A DNA stretch of 33,159 nt from Ophioceras dolichostomum. Taxonomy: Eukaryota; Ascomycota; Sordariomycetes; Magnaporthales; Ophioceraceae. Under the pieces are notes generated by a model. It did no database searches. It worked only from the letters and a program-made list of their open reading frames with translations, and had not been told where the DNA came from. Positions 11,856-22,292 of the stretch are shown piece after piece. Position numbers and translations under genes: made by a program. Position 1 is the stretch's first letter. Each line of letters begins with the position of its first letter. The DNA is taken from positions 1-33,159 of the forward strand of contig PYST01000392.1 of the NCBI GenBank assembly GCA_003049485.1, written 5' to 3'.

Positions 11856-13120
11856 CTACCACTGGGTGGGGGCCGCGTCCTTCGCAGCGGCCTCATCACC
11901 CCACGAAGCACCAGCAGCGGCGGGCGCGGAAGCGTCCCAGTTGCCGCCGGCAGCGGCCTCATCCCACTGGCCAGCAGCGCCGGCGAAGCCAGCGGGGGCA
12001 GCCTCCCAGTCACCGCCGGTGGCGAAGCCGGCCTCGATGGCGGGGGTGTCCTCGATGGCGGGGACCTTCTCCTCCTCGACCTTGTCCTCGGCCTCGGCCT
12101 CGGGGTCGCGGTCTAGTAGAGGTGTGGGCGGGTTAGTAGGCTGTAGCTATGCATTTCATCANNNNNNNNNNNNNNNNNNNNNNNNNNNNNNNNNNNNNNN
12201 NNNNNNNNNNNNNNNNNNNNNNNNNNNNNNNNNNNNNNNNNNNNNNNNNNNNNNNNNNNNNNNNNNNNNNNNNNNNNNNNNNNNNNNNNNNNNNNNNNNN
12301 NNNNNNNNNNNGGGGAATGAGGAGTGCAATACGTACAGAAGTACAGATCAACCATGACGTCCCACGGGGTCTCGCGGTTGTAGATGGTGCCGCGCAGGCG
12401 GAGGACCTCGCGGGCCAGCATCCACCAGATGCAGCCGATGGCGTGGCGACCCTTGTTGTTGGTGGGGATGGCGACGTCGACGTACTCGGTGGGCGAGTCG
12501 GTGTCGGTCAGGGCGATGACGGGGATGTTGACATAGCTGGCCTCCTTGATGGCCTGGGCGTCGGTGCGCGGGTCCGTCACGACGATCAGGCGCGGCTCCT
12601 TGAACGACCGGGTGATGTAGTTGGTGAAGCTTCCCGGGGTGAAGCGGCCCGCGATGGCCTGGGCGCCGGTGTGCGAGGCGAACTTGAGGACGGCGCGCTG
12701 GCCGTAGGGGCGGGCCGAGATGACGCACACGTCGGAGGGGTTGTCGATCGCGACGATGATGCGGGCGGCGAGAACGATCTTCTCCCTGTTGGTTGGAGGA
12801 GGCCATCGACGTTAGCTCTTCTGCTCTTGCGCTCTTGCACTCTTGTGTTCTCCCTTGCAATTTGCCATGTTCCTGCATGCAATTGTGGCGGGAACAGAAA
12901 GACAGAGGGGGTCCAAATCGGCCGAATAGCCTTGTGGCAGCGCAACCTACCATGTCTTGCCGATGTTGATGATGTTGACGCCGTCGGCGCGAGTCTTCCA
13001 CAGGTACGGGTTCATGTGAACCTGGAGGTTCTTGGAGCCGATATGGCACTGCGCAGCCAGGAGCATCTCGACATCCTGGCTGGTGGCGTTGAAAATTGGG
13101 GGAAGGTTAGCTGGCGCCAT
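11856..13120 (-). CDS. rps0: 40S ribosomal protein S0 / uS2 (RPSA family)
   Basis: uS2 sits on the head/platform of the small ribosomal subunit and is needed for 18S rRNA maturation. Exons on the minus strand are 13120-12951, 12785-12337 and 12112-11856. They total 876 nt and 291 aa, a normal length for fungal S0. The start MAPANLPPIFNATSQDVEML and motifs such as NIINIGKTW, GRFTPGSFTNYITRSFKEP, ADTDSPTEYVDVAIP-like text and CIWWMLAREVLRLRG are diagnostic. Intron 1 (12786-12950) has donor GTAGGT and acceptor CAG. Intron 2 (12113-12336) has donor GTACGT, branch CTAAC and acceptor TAG, and splits the Tyr codon of the conserved LYFYRDPE. The acidic, Trp-containing C-terminal tail with repeated GxWD/WxA units ending PTQW is typical. 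The 150-N gap falls wholly inside intron 2, so the protein is complete. It is divergent from uS15m across about 415 bp. Confidence 0.96.
12162..12311. other. Assembly gap (150 N)
   Basis: Exactly 150 undetermined bases lie inside intron 2 of the uS2 gene. The flanks give a proper donor (GTACGT) on one side and branch point plus acceptor on the other. The gap therefore costs no coding sequence, though the true intron length is uncertain and anything intron-encoded would be hidden. Confidence 0.99.
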
Positions 13121-13280
13121 TGTGACAGTGTATTCCTCCGTTCAGGGGTGAGGTGAGTGAAGGAAATAGAGCTGTCTTGAGGCAATGCCCGTTGGAAGAT
13201 ATTTTGTTAGTTTGAAGCGCGATGTGCTCTACAACCCCAAAAAGTTGACCATAAAAGTTCTGTGGGGTCACTCATGCCCC

Positions 13281-13289
13281 TCTAGGGTC
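13281..13289. promoter_or_regulatory. Tbf1-type motif in divergent RP promoter
   Basis: TCTAGGGTC, read on the minus strand as GACCCTAGA, fits the RMCCCTARR consensus bound by the Myb/telobox protein Tbf1. It lies 24 bp from a perfect Cbf1 box and between two divergent ribosomal protein genes. Tbf1 control of ribosomal protein genes is established in Candida albicans; use in this organism is inference. Confidence 0.4.
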
Positions 13290-13312
13290 TGTCCAGCCGC
13301 TGAGAGTTGGAG

Positions 13313-13319
13313 TCACGTG
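13313..13319. promoter_or_regulatory. Cbf1-type E-box TCACGTG
   Basis: A perfect TCACGTG lies 194 bp upstream of the uS2 start and 217 bp upstream of the uS15m start. Cbf1 binds this motif and cooperates with Tbf1 at ribosomal protein genes in some ascomycetes. A CCAAT box (ATTGG on the plus strand, 13395-13399) is also present between the two genes. Function is inferred from motif and position only. Confidence 0.42.
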
Positions 13320-13535
13320 CAAGGCTGAACCCGGCGCTCTGTTCGGAAAATCGGCGGCGCAAAATCCGGCATTAGGCCTGAAGTGGAAGCGCTGATTGGA
13401 CCGCGCCACCAGGGTCCAAATTTTGAGAAGATCATCAAGCTCAGAGACGACATCTCGCTGCACACTGTGGACAAGCCGTGGAGGAATTGCTCAGCTTGGT
13501 CGCCCGCTCCGGCTCCCAGTCGTTCTACGAGTGAC

Positions 13536-14583
13536 ATGCCTCCACGAGTAGCTTGCCCTTCAGGGCTGAGCACATTGACATGTAGGAGTTTTCCATCTCA
13601 ACTTCTAGCGCTGCGGCCTTCCGACCCTCTTCCGACCTCTATTCAAAGACCTAGAGCTAACGCAATGGACATGAACAGTATGCTTTCGACCCGCAGTTAG
13701 GCCGTCGCCGGCGAGCCTGCAACCTCTAGTACAAAGAGCAAACCTTTCATTGAAGGAGAAGAAGCGGAAAGCGAAGCAAGATCCGTATTGGTGGGAGCAG
13801 TCGAAGCAGCGAATAGCCGCCAATAAGAAGAGGCAAGCTGAGCTGCAGGTTGTCCGCGACGCCGAATGGGGCCACAAGGTCCATGGCATCACCACGCCCT
13901 TCATTGAGTCGTTTGACTCGGCCGGGCAGGCGCCAATGTCGACGCCGTCGAGGAATGAGAAAGGCGTTGTGCTCGACGACTCGCACCCTTTACCAACCTC
14001 GCCCGGATTGCTCAACTTCCAGCTCACACAGGAGGAGCTGGACTCCGCCATCGCGACCTCGTACGACCTGAACAAGCCCATCATCGTGGATGTGGACGAC
14101 GCCGAGTACAACAACAAAGCGGCCGAGGAGCACGAGCGGCTCCACCAGAAGCGCGTCCTGGCTCTGCAGCGCATCACGAGCCTGGACCACGCCAACGGCA
14201 AGGACCGGCGGCACGTCAACATCCGGCGCTGCGTCGAGACGTTCGGCCGCCACAACACGGACGCGGTGCTGCGGCAGAAGCCCGTGGCGCTGGGCGCGAA
14301 CCCCCCTTCTCCGGTGCCGCGGGCGGGGCCGGACACGGGCTCGTCCGAGGTGCAGATCGCGATCCTGACGGCCAAGATCCGCGTCCTAGCCCTGGCCTAC
14401 GAGGGGAGGAAAGGCAACAAGGACAAGCACAACAAGAGGAACCTGAGGCTGCTGCTGCACCGCCGGCAGAAGCTGCTGCGGTACATGGAGAGGAAAGAGC
14501 GCGGGAGCGAGAGGTGGACCAACCTGCTGAAGACCCTGGGCTTGAGCCCGGCGACCTGGAAGGGGCAAATCGACCTCGCGTGA
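13536..14583 (+). CDS. MRPS28: Mitochondrial small-subunit ribosomal protein uS15m
   Basis: The protein belongs to the mitoribosomal small subunit and contacts rRNA through its C-terminal S15 domain. The last ~88 residues carry the diagnostic text GPDTGSSEVQIAILTAKIR, HNKRNLRLLLHRRQKLLRYM and LGLSPATWKGQI. Upstream, KEKKRKAKQDPYWW and GITTPFIESFDSAGQ match the fungal mitochondrial-specific part as I recall it. I start at ATG 13536 (MPPR, a common start in fungal orthologues). The downstream frame is closed by a TGA at 13672, so an intron is required. The best choice is 13582-13678: donor GTAGGA, branch AGCTAAC, acceptor AACAG, length 97, frame restored. It gives 316 aa with a basic presequence. 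Alternatives that also keep frame are 13582-13696 and 13678-13729. The gene identity is firm; the first 30-45 residues are not. Confidence 0.88.
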
Positions 14584-15027
14584 GCAGGCGTGGGCAGGCG
14601 GCATAGCTGGCGAGCTTTGTATTTATTACCGATGTCAAATTCTGTATACACTGTACTTATCTCCCTGCACCTTGTCTGCATTGGGCTAGGAATGGCGCGT
14701 GCGAAGACCACAGTCAAGTCTTGGCGATGCGCTGCCGTGATCATGAGTTGATAGATGGTTGGTGTAATTCACTGTGTAAAATACATGTGGAACGGATTCA
14801 AAAGAAACAAACCAAAAAAGCACCCTTTTGCGCCATCCATGGTATTTGAAGGTGTAATTGCAACTTCTCGCATCGAGACGGCGCGAATCTTAGAAAGTCG
14901 GCGTCTCGATGGGATGAAAGATTTCCCTTGCCCCTGAATCTGTTTTACACTTCAACACTCAAAACCCAGAAACCCAAAAACCCAAGACACGACAACACGC
15001 GCGGAAACCAAATAGCTAGACTGAAAA
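14584..15027. other. Convergent intergenic region (uS15m / vma6 3' ends)
   Basis: These 444 bp separate the two converging stop codons. The stretch near 14960-15000 is A/C-rich with repeated AAACCCA-like units. No gene or RNA is apparent. Confidence 0.6.
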
Positions 15028-16292
15028 TCAGAAGACGCTGATGTAGTTCCCGATCCTATCCTTTTGGTTCTGCGCAATGCACTCGGCGATCCACGTGATG
15101 TTGCGGATCTCCTGCTCCCGCAGCTTGACCCAGGCGTAGACGATGGCGAAGGTGAACTGGCGGGTGAAGGCATTCTTGGAGATCTCCATCTCCTTCTGGT
15201 AGAACATGTCCTCCAGGCTCTTGCTCTCGGCGCCGCCGCCGGACCCGGTGCCGCCGGACATGTTGCCGGGCCCGGCCGGGCCCCCTCCCAGGCCGGCCGC
15301 GTCGAAGAAAGACTTGTAGTCGGCCACGCCGTCGACGGCCAGGCGCACGCCCTCGAAGTCGTCGGCGCGCGACAGCATCAGCGTGCCCTCCGGGTACAGG
15401 CGGCCGAAGCTCGGGTAGAGCTTCTTGCGGTCGGCCTTGGAGAGCTCGGTGCCGAACGAGTTGAGCGTGATGTTGATGGCGCGGCGGTCGGCCTCGAACT
15501 CGAGGATCTCCGACATGACCTCGGCGGTCGGGGTTCCGGCCATGTCTGGGTGGGTGTTGACGAAGTTGTGGAAGTCCTCGAGGTAGTTCTTGTACAGCGT
15601 GTTGCGCACGATCTCGATGTTGAGCTCGTCTAGGTCCTGGTGGCTCAGGCTGCCCTTGAAGTAGGGGGCCAGGGGCGTCTCGATCAGCACGCTGTTGTAC
15701 AGCTCTTCGATGTTCGTAGCGACGCAGAGCACCGGCATCGTCTCGAACCAGCCCAGCGGGTGGCACCTTTCCAGCAGCTCCCTCGTGTCGCGCTCGTGAA
15801 GGGTGCCCGTGATCAGAAGTGCAACGTTGTCGATCATGTAGCCGTATGTCAGGTAATCCATGAACTGCGCCAAGGTTCCCACAGCGTTGGCCCGCACATA
15901 GCGGAATTCTGACACCAGCTTGTCGGTCGTCTTGGCCGCGAGGCTAGACGTCGAGGGGTTCGGTGGTAGTGAGGCGAGGAAGTCGCCATATGAGGGGCCA
16001 AGCTGAAGCTTGAGGTCTGTATCGGTGCGGCGGCATCGTCAGAATAAAATGTGGGATACACTATCGATGCTAAATGGAGGCGGAGAGCTGACCGTCGATG
16101 GTTTCGCACTGCGTCATGTTGGCGTAGTTCGACCCTGTAAGGAGGCCATTCCTGTAACCCCGAACAATGCCCTCCACATAGCTGCGCCAGCCCATGGATG
16201 GTGGTCAGTAAAGTGTCGCAGCTTGCAAATTTACGGGTCGTGAAGCCGCGGGGAGCTCACCCATTGTTGACGTTAAAGAACAAGCCCTCCAT
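15028..16292 (-). CDS. vma6: V-type proton ATPase subunit d (Vma6)
   Basis: Subunit d is a peripheral component of the membrane V0 sector that couples the central rotor to the c-ring. It acts on vacuolar and endosomal membranes. Exons on the minus strand are 16292-16261 (32 nt), 16181-16093 (89 nt) and 16016-15028 (989 nt), together 1110 nt and 369 aa. The start MEGLFFNVNNGYVEGIVRGY and the text SNYANMTQCETIDDLKLQLG, RYVRANAVGTLAQFMDYLTY and the terminal ECIAQNQKDRIGNYISVF are diagnostic of the AC39/subunit d family. Intron 1 has donor GTGAGC and acceptor CAG; intron 2 has a weaker donor GTCAGC, with CAG acceptor. A Gly-rich loop at about residues 282-303 precedes the SLEDMFYQKEME helix; fungal orthologues vary in length here. 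It is divergent from nop58 and convergent with uS15m. Confidence 0.96.
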
Positions 16293-16387
16293 TTTGTCTG
16301 TGCACTGAGTAGCAGGTGCAAGGTGATGGACGGGAGGAGGAATATCCAGAGCTGGTTGATGATGTTGGCGGAGTCCATCGAGCGGCT

Positions 16388-16573
16388 GATGAGGTCGTCG
16401 CTCTGAGCTGAGCCATCGGTACGTACCACCGAGGTCACGAGGAAAGGCGGTGTCTAACAGGCGGAGGCTAAACTATCTTGGGACTAGCCCCACACCATCC
16501 AAAGCTTCCCCACCTGCATTGGAGAAAAAAAAGAGAAGCTTCAGAGAAAAAAATTCAGGCAAAAAAATTATTT
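16388..16573. promoter_or_regulatory. vma6/nop58 shared promoter with RiBi-like elements
   Basis: The 416 bp between the two start codons contains a GATGAG core (16388-16393), as in the PAC element. It also has two A-tract/AATT elements (AAAAAAATTC at 16547-16556 and AAAAAAATTATTT at 16561-16573) resembling the RRPE element AAAAATTTT. Both motifs are linked to ribosome-biogenesis genes in ascomycetes, which suits nop58. The matches are partial and motif-level only. Confidence 0.3.
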
Positions 16574-16708
16574 CGGGCGAGGTCCTCGGTGAAATCCAGA
16601 GCTCCTTCCACATCACTGCACGCGAAACTTTTTAACGCCAACGCTTCGAACCTGCCAGCGAGGAAGGCGCCCGAGAGACCCGGCTCGAGGGGAAGAACTA
16701 CCGCCAAG

Positions 16709-19144
16709 ATGCCTCTTTTTATTCTTGCCGAGACCAGCGCAGGGTGAGTGCGTCCCAGACGACGGCTTGGACAAACGCTCGATGCGCTGGTGTGATTTCA
16801 CACGAGACCTCGCAAGCTAATGCCATTGGAACAAACAGATATGGCCTCTTCAAGGCCAAGGACAAGAAACTGCTTGAGAGAGAGGATGTGGAATTGAGGC
16901 TCTCAACGGCAGAGAAGATTAATCAGGAGTAAGTATTTGCGCTGTGTGTTGTTTCTCATACGATGGCTGTTGGAAGCGGGGCTCAGGGGCGATAGTGAGG
17001 TGAAAATTGGGAGCGTTTGTTGACAATCCGATCTTTTCTCGCACAGGTTGAAGTTGAAGGAGTTTGTGAAATGGGACAGCGCCAGCGCCGCGGTGGGCGA
17101 GATTGGGGCCCTGCTCGACGGCAAGGTGCCGCCAATGCTCGCGAACTTGATGGAGTCGATCAAGGATGAGAAGAAGATCTCTCTCGCTGTCGCCGACAAG
17201 GGGATCGGCAGTGCGCTGCAGAAGCTGCCGGGTTTCAACATCACTACGCTCGCCGCAGGCTCCGCGACCCAAGACCTCTACCGTGGTATCCGCACGCACC
17301 TCTCCGAGCTCATCCCGGGCATCCTGCCGGAGAACTTTAAGACCATGGCGCTCGGTCTGTCGCATTCGCTGTCGCGCCACAAGCTCCGGTTCTCGGCCGA
17401 AAAGGTGGACGTGATGATTATCCAGGCTATCAGCTTGCTGGACGACTTGGACAAGGAGCTGAACACATACGCCATGAGGGTGAAGGAGTGGTACGGCTGG
17501 CACTTCCCGGAGCTGGGCAAGATCCTCAACGACAACATGGCCTACGCCCGTGTCATCCTCACACTTGGCCTGCGCTCCAACGCGTCCAAGGCGGATCTCT
17601 CTGAAATCCTGCCCGAGGAGATCGAGACTGCGGTTAAGGCTGCCGCCGACCTCAGCATGGGTACCGAGATCAGCGAGGAGGATTTGGAGAACATTAGGCT
17701 TCTTGCCGAACAGGTTGTCTCGTACAGCGAGTACCGCGTCCAGCTTTCATCCTACCTTGAGGCTAGAATGCGCGCCATCGCGCCGAACCTGACAGAACTA
17801 GTGGGATATCTCGTCGGCGCCCGCCTGATCTCACACGCGGGTTCTCTGATGAACCTGGCGAAGAACCCCGGTTCTACTATCCAAATCCTCGGCGCAGAGA
17901 AGGCGCTCTTCCGTGCGCTGAAGACGAAGCACGCCACGCCCAAGTATGGACTGATCTATCACGCGTCACTGGTCGGACAAGCGACTGGCAAGAATAAGGG
18001 CAAGATCGCTCGTCAACTTGCCTCCAAAGCCGCCCTGGGAGTCCGAGCAGACGCCTTGACCGAGGTTGAAGAAGGAAAAGAGGTCGACGAGGATGAGCGC
18101 TCAACGTTTGGTATTGCTATGCGCTCTAAGGTCGAGAACAACCTGCGGAGGTTGGAAGGGAAGCCCATCCTGGCCAAGGGCACTGCTGTCGGACCCAACG
18201 GCAAGGCTGCCCCCGCCCCGAGCAAGTGGGACGTCAAGGAGGCAAGGAAATACAACGTCGATGCCGACGGCCTCGCCGGCAACGAGCCACCCAGCAAGGC
18301 AGAGAAGCCCGGCAAGGAGTCCAAGCCGAAGAAGAGCTCCAATAAGGAGGTTGTGGAGGACGTCGAGGTGGACAACGATGCCGACGAAGACGAAGAAGAG
18401 GAGGCGTCAGACGAGGAGATGGACGACGCCCCGGCGCGGAACGGCGCGACAGATGGTAACGTACCCTCATCCCCCACGCTCTCGAGCGTTTCCTCGGACT
18501 CGGAAACCGAGCCCGACGCGCCCGAGGAGGAGAAGCAATGGCAATCCTCAATCGTCGGCGCCACCCGCGAAGCCAAGGTCGCGCGCAAGAAGGAGCGCCA
18601 CGAGCATAACCTTCAGCTCGCTCCCCTCCGCGCGGCCAGGCGGGCGGCGCGTAAGGCTCAGAAGCAGCGGCAGGACGCTCGTGCCGTGCGCAGGGCCGCG
18701 AAGCAGGCGCAGATAGAGCGACGTGCTAACCGTGCCATCGCTACATCATCATCATCAGTGCCCTCCTCAAAATCAACGACGTCAGCAGCAAAGTCGGCAA
18801 AGTCAAGCAGCAGCAGCAGCGGAAAGAAGAAGCAGCAGCAGCAGCAGCAGACCGAGGCCGACTTCGAGCGCCTAGCCGAGGCCGCGGGGATTTCTGTGTC
18901 CAAGTTCAAGAGAAAGTACGAGCGCGGCGACGTCGAGCTGGACGAGGACGGCAACCCGCTCGTGCGCAGCAAGAAGGAAATGAAGAAGCTCCGCAAGGCG
19001 CTCGACACCGCGGAAGCTGTTGTTGCCGAGGCGGCTGCGAAGGACACCACCGCATCCAAGTCTGGCAGCGGCGAGAAGCGCAAGAGGGACGACGAGGGGG
19101 AGAAGCCGAAGAAGAAGAAGAAGAATAAGCACAGTGCCTCGTAG
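16709..19144 (+). CDS. nop58: Nucleolar box C/D snoRNP core protein Nop58, extended C-terminus
   Basis: Nop58 is a core protein of box C/D snoRNPs, which guide rRNA 2'-O-methylation and pre-rRNA cleavage in the nucleolus. Exons are 16709-16743, 16839-16928 and 17047-19144 (2223 nt, 740 aa), with donors GTGAGT and GTAAGT. The start MPLFILAETSAGYGLFKAKD and the NOP5 N-terminal domain (about 1-65) are clear. The coiled-coil/NOSIC region is about 160-210. The Nop RNA-binding domain is about 250-400, including AGSLMNLAKNPGSTIQILGA, GAEKALFRALK and TPKYGLIYHASLVGQA. After about residue 430 comes a Lys-rich linker, an acidic block (about 486-504), an Arg/Lys/Ala-rich helix, poly-Ser, poly-Gln (about 637-642), a compact module (about 645-698; DFERLAEAAGISVSKFKRKY) and a terminal KKKKK tract. 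Yeast Nop58 is about 510 aa, so this form is long. Intron-encoded snoRNA was looked for in both introns, but no C/D box pair was found. Confidence 0.96.
18737..18851 (+). repeat. Trinucleotide repeats in nop58 (poly-Ser, poly-Gln)
   Basis: Runs of TCA and AGC triplets and then CAG triplets encode Ser-rich and six-Gln stretches in the Nop58 C-terminal extension. The CAG run is near-pure and frame-preserving, so length variation between strains is likely. Confidence 0.75.
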
Positions 19145-20466
19145 GGAAGGAATGGGCTTTCTTTCCTTCTCTTTTGACTTGCTTCCTGTCACTGCGTCAT
19201 GCTCCCGTCCTCCCTCACTCTGTGGGCAAAAAATAATCTGCTTTTTGCTGTACAAAAATAAACCGCTCCTCACCTTTTGTTGGAGGGTTTTATTTATCAT
19301 GTTTACTATCATCTTCGGGCGTTCTAAACTGGCGAAAAGATGGTTCTGGGACTTTTTCTTTTTTTTCTCTCGGTGTTGAAATTTGTTCTGTCCATTTGAT
19401 AATGTTTTCTCTCTCTTCCTTCTCGGTGTGCTGGCTTTCCTTCGGTTGGGTTTCGATTACTGGCACAACTTCTTCTCTTCTCATTTCCCACCCTGATCTT
19501 CTCTCTCGTATCAAATGCATCCGTAAATACCTTCATACCAACCTACTAAGGTACCTAACCTACCACCTAGGTTGGCAATCTTATGGCCCTTTTGTGTTTG
19601 TTCTCGACCGTTGCTTCGCGGGACACATTATGTTTAGAAAGGGCAATCTACCTACATAAAAGGAGAGAGGAAAAAGAAAAAAAAATGAAATGAGAAGGTG
19701 AATTTTGAAAGTTTGTGCGTGCCGTAACCCCGTTTGTGTGGAGTGAATATCGTCTGGAACCGAGAGATCTGAAGTTGAACTCAGGGGCTACCTAGTTTTC
19801 TCTCATCAGCGGCATCGCCGGCGACGGCGTGGCGTGGGGGGTTTTGGGCAATACGAGGCCCGTGCCTCTACGAAGTCTGTACTGTACTGATTGATGACTG
19901 GGCTCTTTTTAGTGTGAAATTTTGCCGGCGGGCGATCGAACCCTGTCATCCACGTCACAGGTTGTTCCATCAGCCTTCGACGACGGTCGATCATACCCTG
20001 CGCACCGGGCCCAACGCGGAGGACTCCGTACCATTTCTCCATTCTCAGCCAGTTCAAGGCGGTGGTGGTCGTCGTCTTATGGTTTTTTTTAGTGTGCCCT
20101 TTTGTTTTCCTTGCAGCCCTTCCCTTGTTTTTTCTTCATGCGACCAGGCAAGTAGGCGGGCGTGCGTGTTCCTCTTTCCTCGGATGCCTCGAAGAGGGAA
20201 TGACATGTCAATACTCACAAAGCAACAGCAATGGCTTTTCGGATTTCCCTCCTAGATTTCTCTTGTGAATTCTTTGTTTTCCTGCGTGGGGGCGCGTTGC
20301 CTTGGATCTCATGAGCTGATATTTCTCGGCTAGGGCTTCTTCCTGGATGAGGAGGAGTAGGAGGAGTCGCGGAACTTGCACGGCTCAAAGGCTTTCGTCC
20401 GTCGACATCGTCCGTCATCAACCACCATCATCCAACTCCTCCTGCCGGCATAGCCGCTCATTCCGT

Positions 20467-20491
20467 CGGTCAGTCAGTCAGTCAGTCAGTC
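20467..20491 (+). repeat. GTCA tetranucleotide repeat
   Basis: Six consecutive GTCA/CAGT units lie head to tail after CCGTCG. No gene overlaps it. Confidence 0.85.
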
Positions 20492-20968
20492 ATCTTGGGT
20501 GGTCGACGGGACGCGAACGACGAAACGGGGCGAGCGAACGGACAAGCACGCAAATGACCCGGGAGAAGAACCCTGCGACTGGGACTTGCTTGGGTGGCCA
20601 TTTCAGCTCGTTCTTATTTTCCTAACTTCCGTCGCTTCCCATGACGAGAAACGTGTTGCGGTTGGGTGATTTGGAGATTCTCAGTCAGCTAGCAGGTGGT
20701 GCTTTCCTGGGCGATTCCGCTTGGTTCCTCCCGCTGCGGCGTTGTTTCAATCTTCTGCGCTGGTCCCTTCCGATAGGATGGCTAAAGTCCTCTGCGGCGG
20801 AGGCGGCGGGGGCGACGGCGGCGGCGCCAGCTGGGCGCCTTGACCTGTCCCCCCAGCGATGGGTACCAGCGAGCACCGAGGACTCAGTAAGTCCGTCTCG
20901 TCTCCCAATGGTCGGGTACTGCCCGTTTTAGGGCGAGTGTGGAAGGACTCCAGTCTGGCTGGGTCGCT

Positions 20969-21020
20969 CGCTGGGCTGGGCTGCCTGGGCTGGGCTGAGC
21001 TGCCTGGGCTGGGCTGGGCG
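20969..21020 (+). repeat. GGGCT-type minisatellite
   Basis: The core CTGGGCTGGGCTGCCTGGGC recurs with small variations (CTGGGCTGGGCTGAGCTGCC, then CTGGGCTGGGCTGGGCGGG). The G-tracts on one strand could support G-quadruplex formation, which is inference. Confidence 0.7.
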
Positions 21021-22292
21021 GGTTGTCTTGTCTCTGTGCCGCCGTTACATCGGGAGGGGCACATTGGCGTGTTGACGTACATTAGCATGACAGAAAAGGG
21101 ACCATCCCGAGAGCGACGCATTTACGCGGTCATCAGTCGCATTGAGCTCTGGAACATCCCGTCTTTTACCTTCTTCTGGATTGGTTGGGGTTGAGTATGT
21201 CTGGCGCTACCCTACGTACACCTGCCTTCCGCCGTCGTCGTCGTGCGAAAGCTGGCGGATATCTTCCGACTTGGCTTCTCCCCGCATGCGGGTTTGCCTT
21301 CTTGGCCCCTTGATCGTCGTCTGTCAGCGTGTCCATCCATTCTCTGGCGGGCGATATACCTGCTCAGTTTAGTTCAGCCTGTGTGACCCCTTAGCGATGT
21401 TTGATTGGGTTACCTCGAGTAGGGCGATCGTTGGGGGCCTCGCGGTGCAGCTCAGCTCCCATGCACGCAAGCGCTTTGCGTTGGCTCGTTCTTCTTCTCC
21501 TCATCTTCCCCTCTGCAGGTACACGAGCAAGGAGATTACGAACGGCCGCGTTCGTGCCAGACGCCCCCAAAAGGCGTGGGTGGTGGTTACGACGCGATTC
21601 CTATCCTTCGTTCTTCAGAGAACGAGGAGAATCCGTTATCTAGAGACAAGGACTCCCGATGATCAGTCTGTTCTGTTCGTGTCTCTCCCAAGTTGTTCAG
21701 CCAGAATTCCCCGGAACCAGAGTCGTTCTCGGTACGGTATGAACGCACATTTCCCCGTTTGGTCCCTTTTCCGCGCGCCTCAAAAGCCTCCACCAGCCCG
21801 TCTTGGTTCTCGGAGCGTGGGTGATGCGATTGATCTGATAGCCCTCATTCTGTCCAGCCCCTTGCCCGCCGCTTTTTCTTCCATTTCATCCGGACTTCTA
21901 GAATTTCGAGAGTCGGGGGGTTTCATCCAAGTCTATAATATCTCACCCTTTTCTCCCTCTGCCTCACCGTCCATCCCGTCCGTCCCAGTGATCCGCCACC
22001 ACGTATCCGGGAATCCCCTTTTCCTTCATAAACATCGACCGTGCCGCCCTTCTCCACTGACGGCTGTTCTAGTCTCTGTTGCTTTTCTTGGGTTGACATG
22101 AGATGAGTTCTGGACGACTAGAGTAAAGAAAGCAGGGCGATGTGACGGTGCGACAGGGAGACAGACCAAAAGTGATGCATCTCAGGGCGACCCGACAACT
22201 CGGCTGGATTACACTCGCCCTCCGCTCCTTATCGATCGCCACGCTCTTCCATCCAGCGTCGACGGTGTCTTCTTTTCTTCTCAGTCGCCAAC

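Larger units (their letters stand above)
19145..22292. other. Intergenic region with simple repeats and long leader
   Basis: The first few hundred bases are T-rich, as expected for the nop58 3' untranslated region. A GTCA tetranucleotide repeat lies at 20467-20491 and a GGGCT-type repeat at about 20969-21020. The 800 bp before the rhodopsin-fold gene is C/T-rich and carries a 234-codon frame (21397-22101). That frame shows no recognisable domain and no third-position bias, and I treat it as non-coding leader or promoter. Confidence 0.5.

Noticed and set aside
12348..13049. Alternative minus-strand frame (233 codons) and plus-strand frame over the uS2 gene
   Set aside because: Arg/His/Pro-rich shadow of the uS2 exons; it ignores the intron and has no domain.
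15056..15766. Second minus-strand frame (236 codons) within vma6
   Set aside because: Composition is Arg/Gly/Pro-rich, as expected of an out-of-phase reading of the GC-rich Vma6 exon.
16744..17046. snoRNA inside nop58 introns
   Set aside because: No RTGATGA C box paired with a CTGA D box is present in either intron.
19920..19960. B-box-like GGGTTCGATCGCC on the minus strand, possible tRNA
   Set aside because: The T-stem does not pair and no matching A box or acceptor stem was found.
21397..22101. 234-codon plus-strand ATG frame upstream of the rhodopsin-fold gene
   Set aside because: No recognisable domain, no third-position GC bias, Ser/Pro/Arg-rich text that follows the C/T-rich leader composition; more likely promoter/leader DNA.
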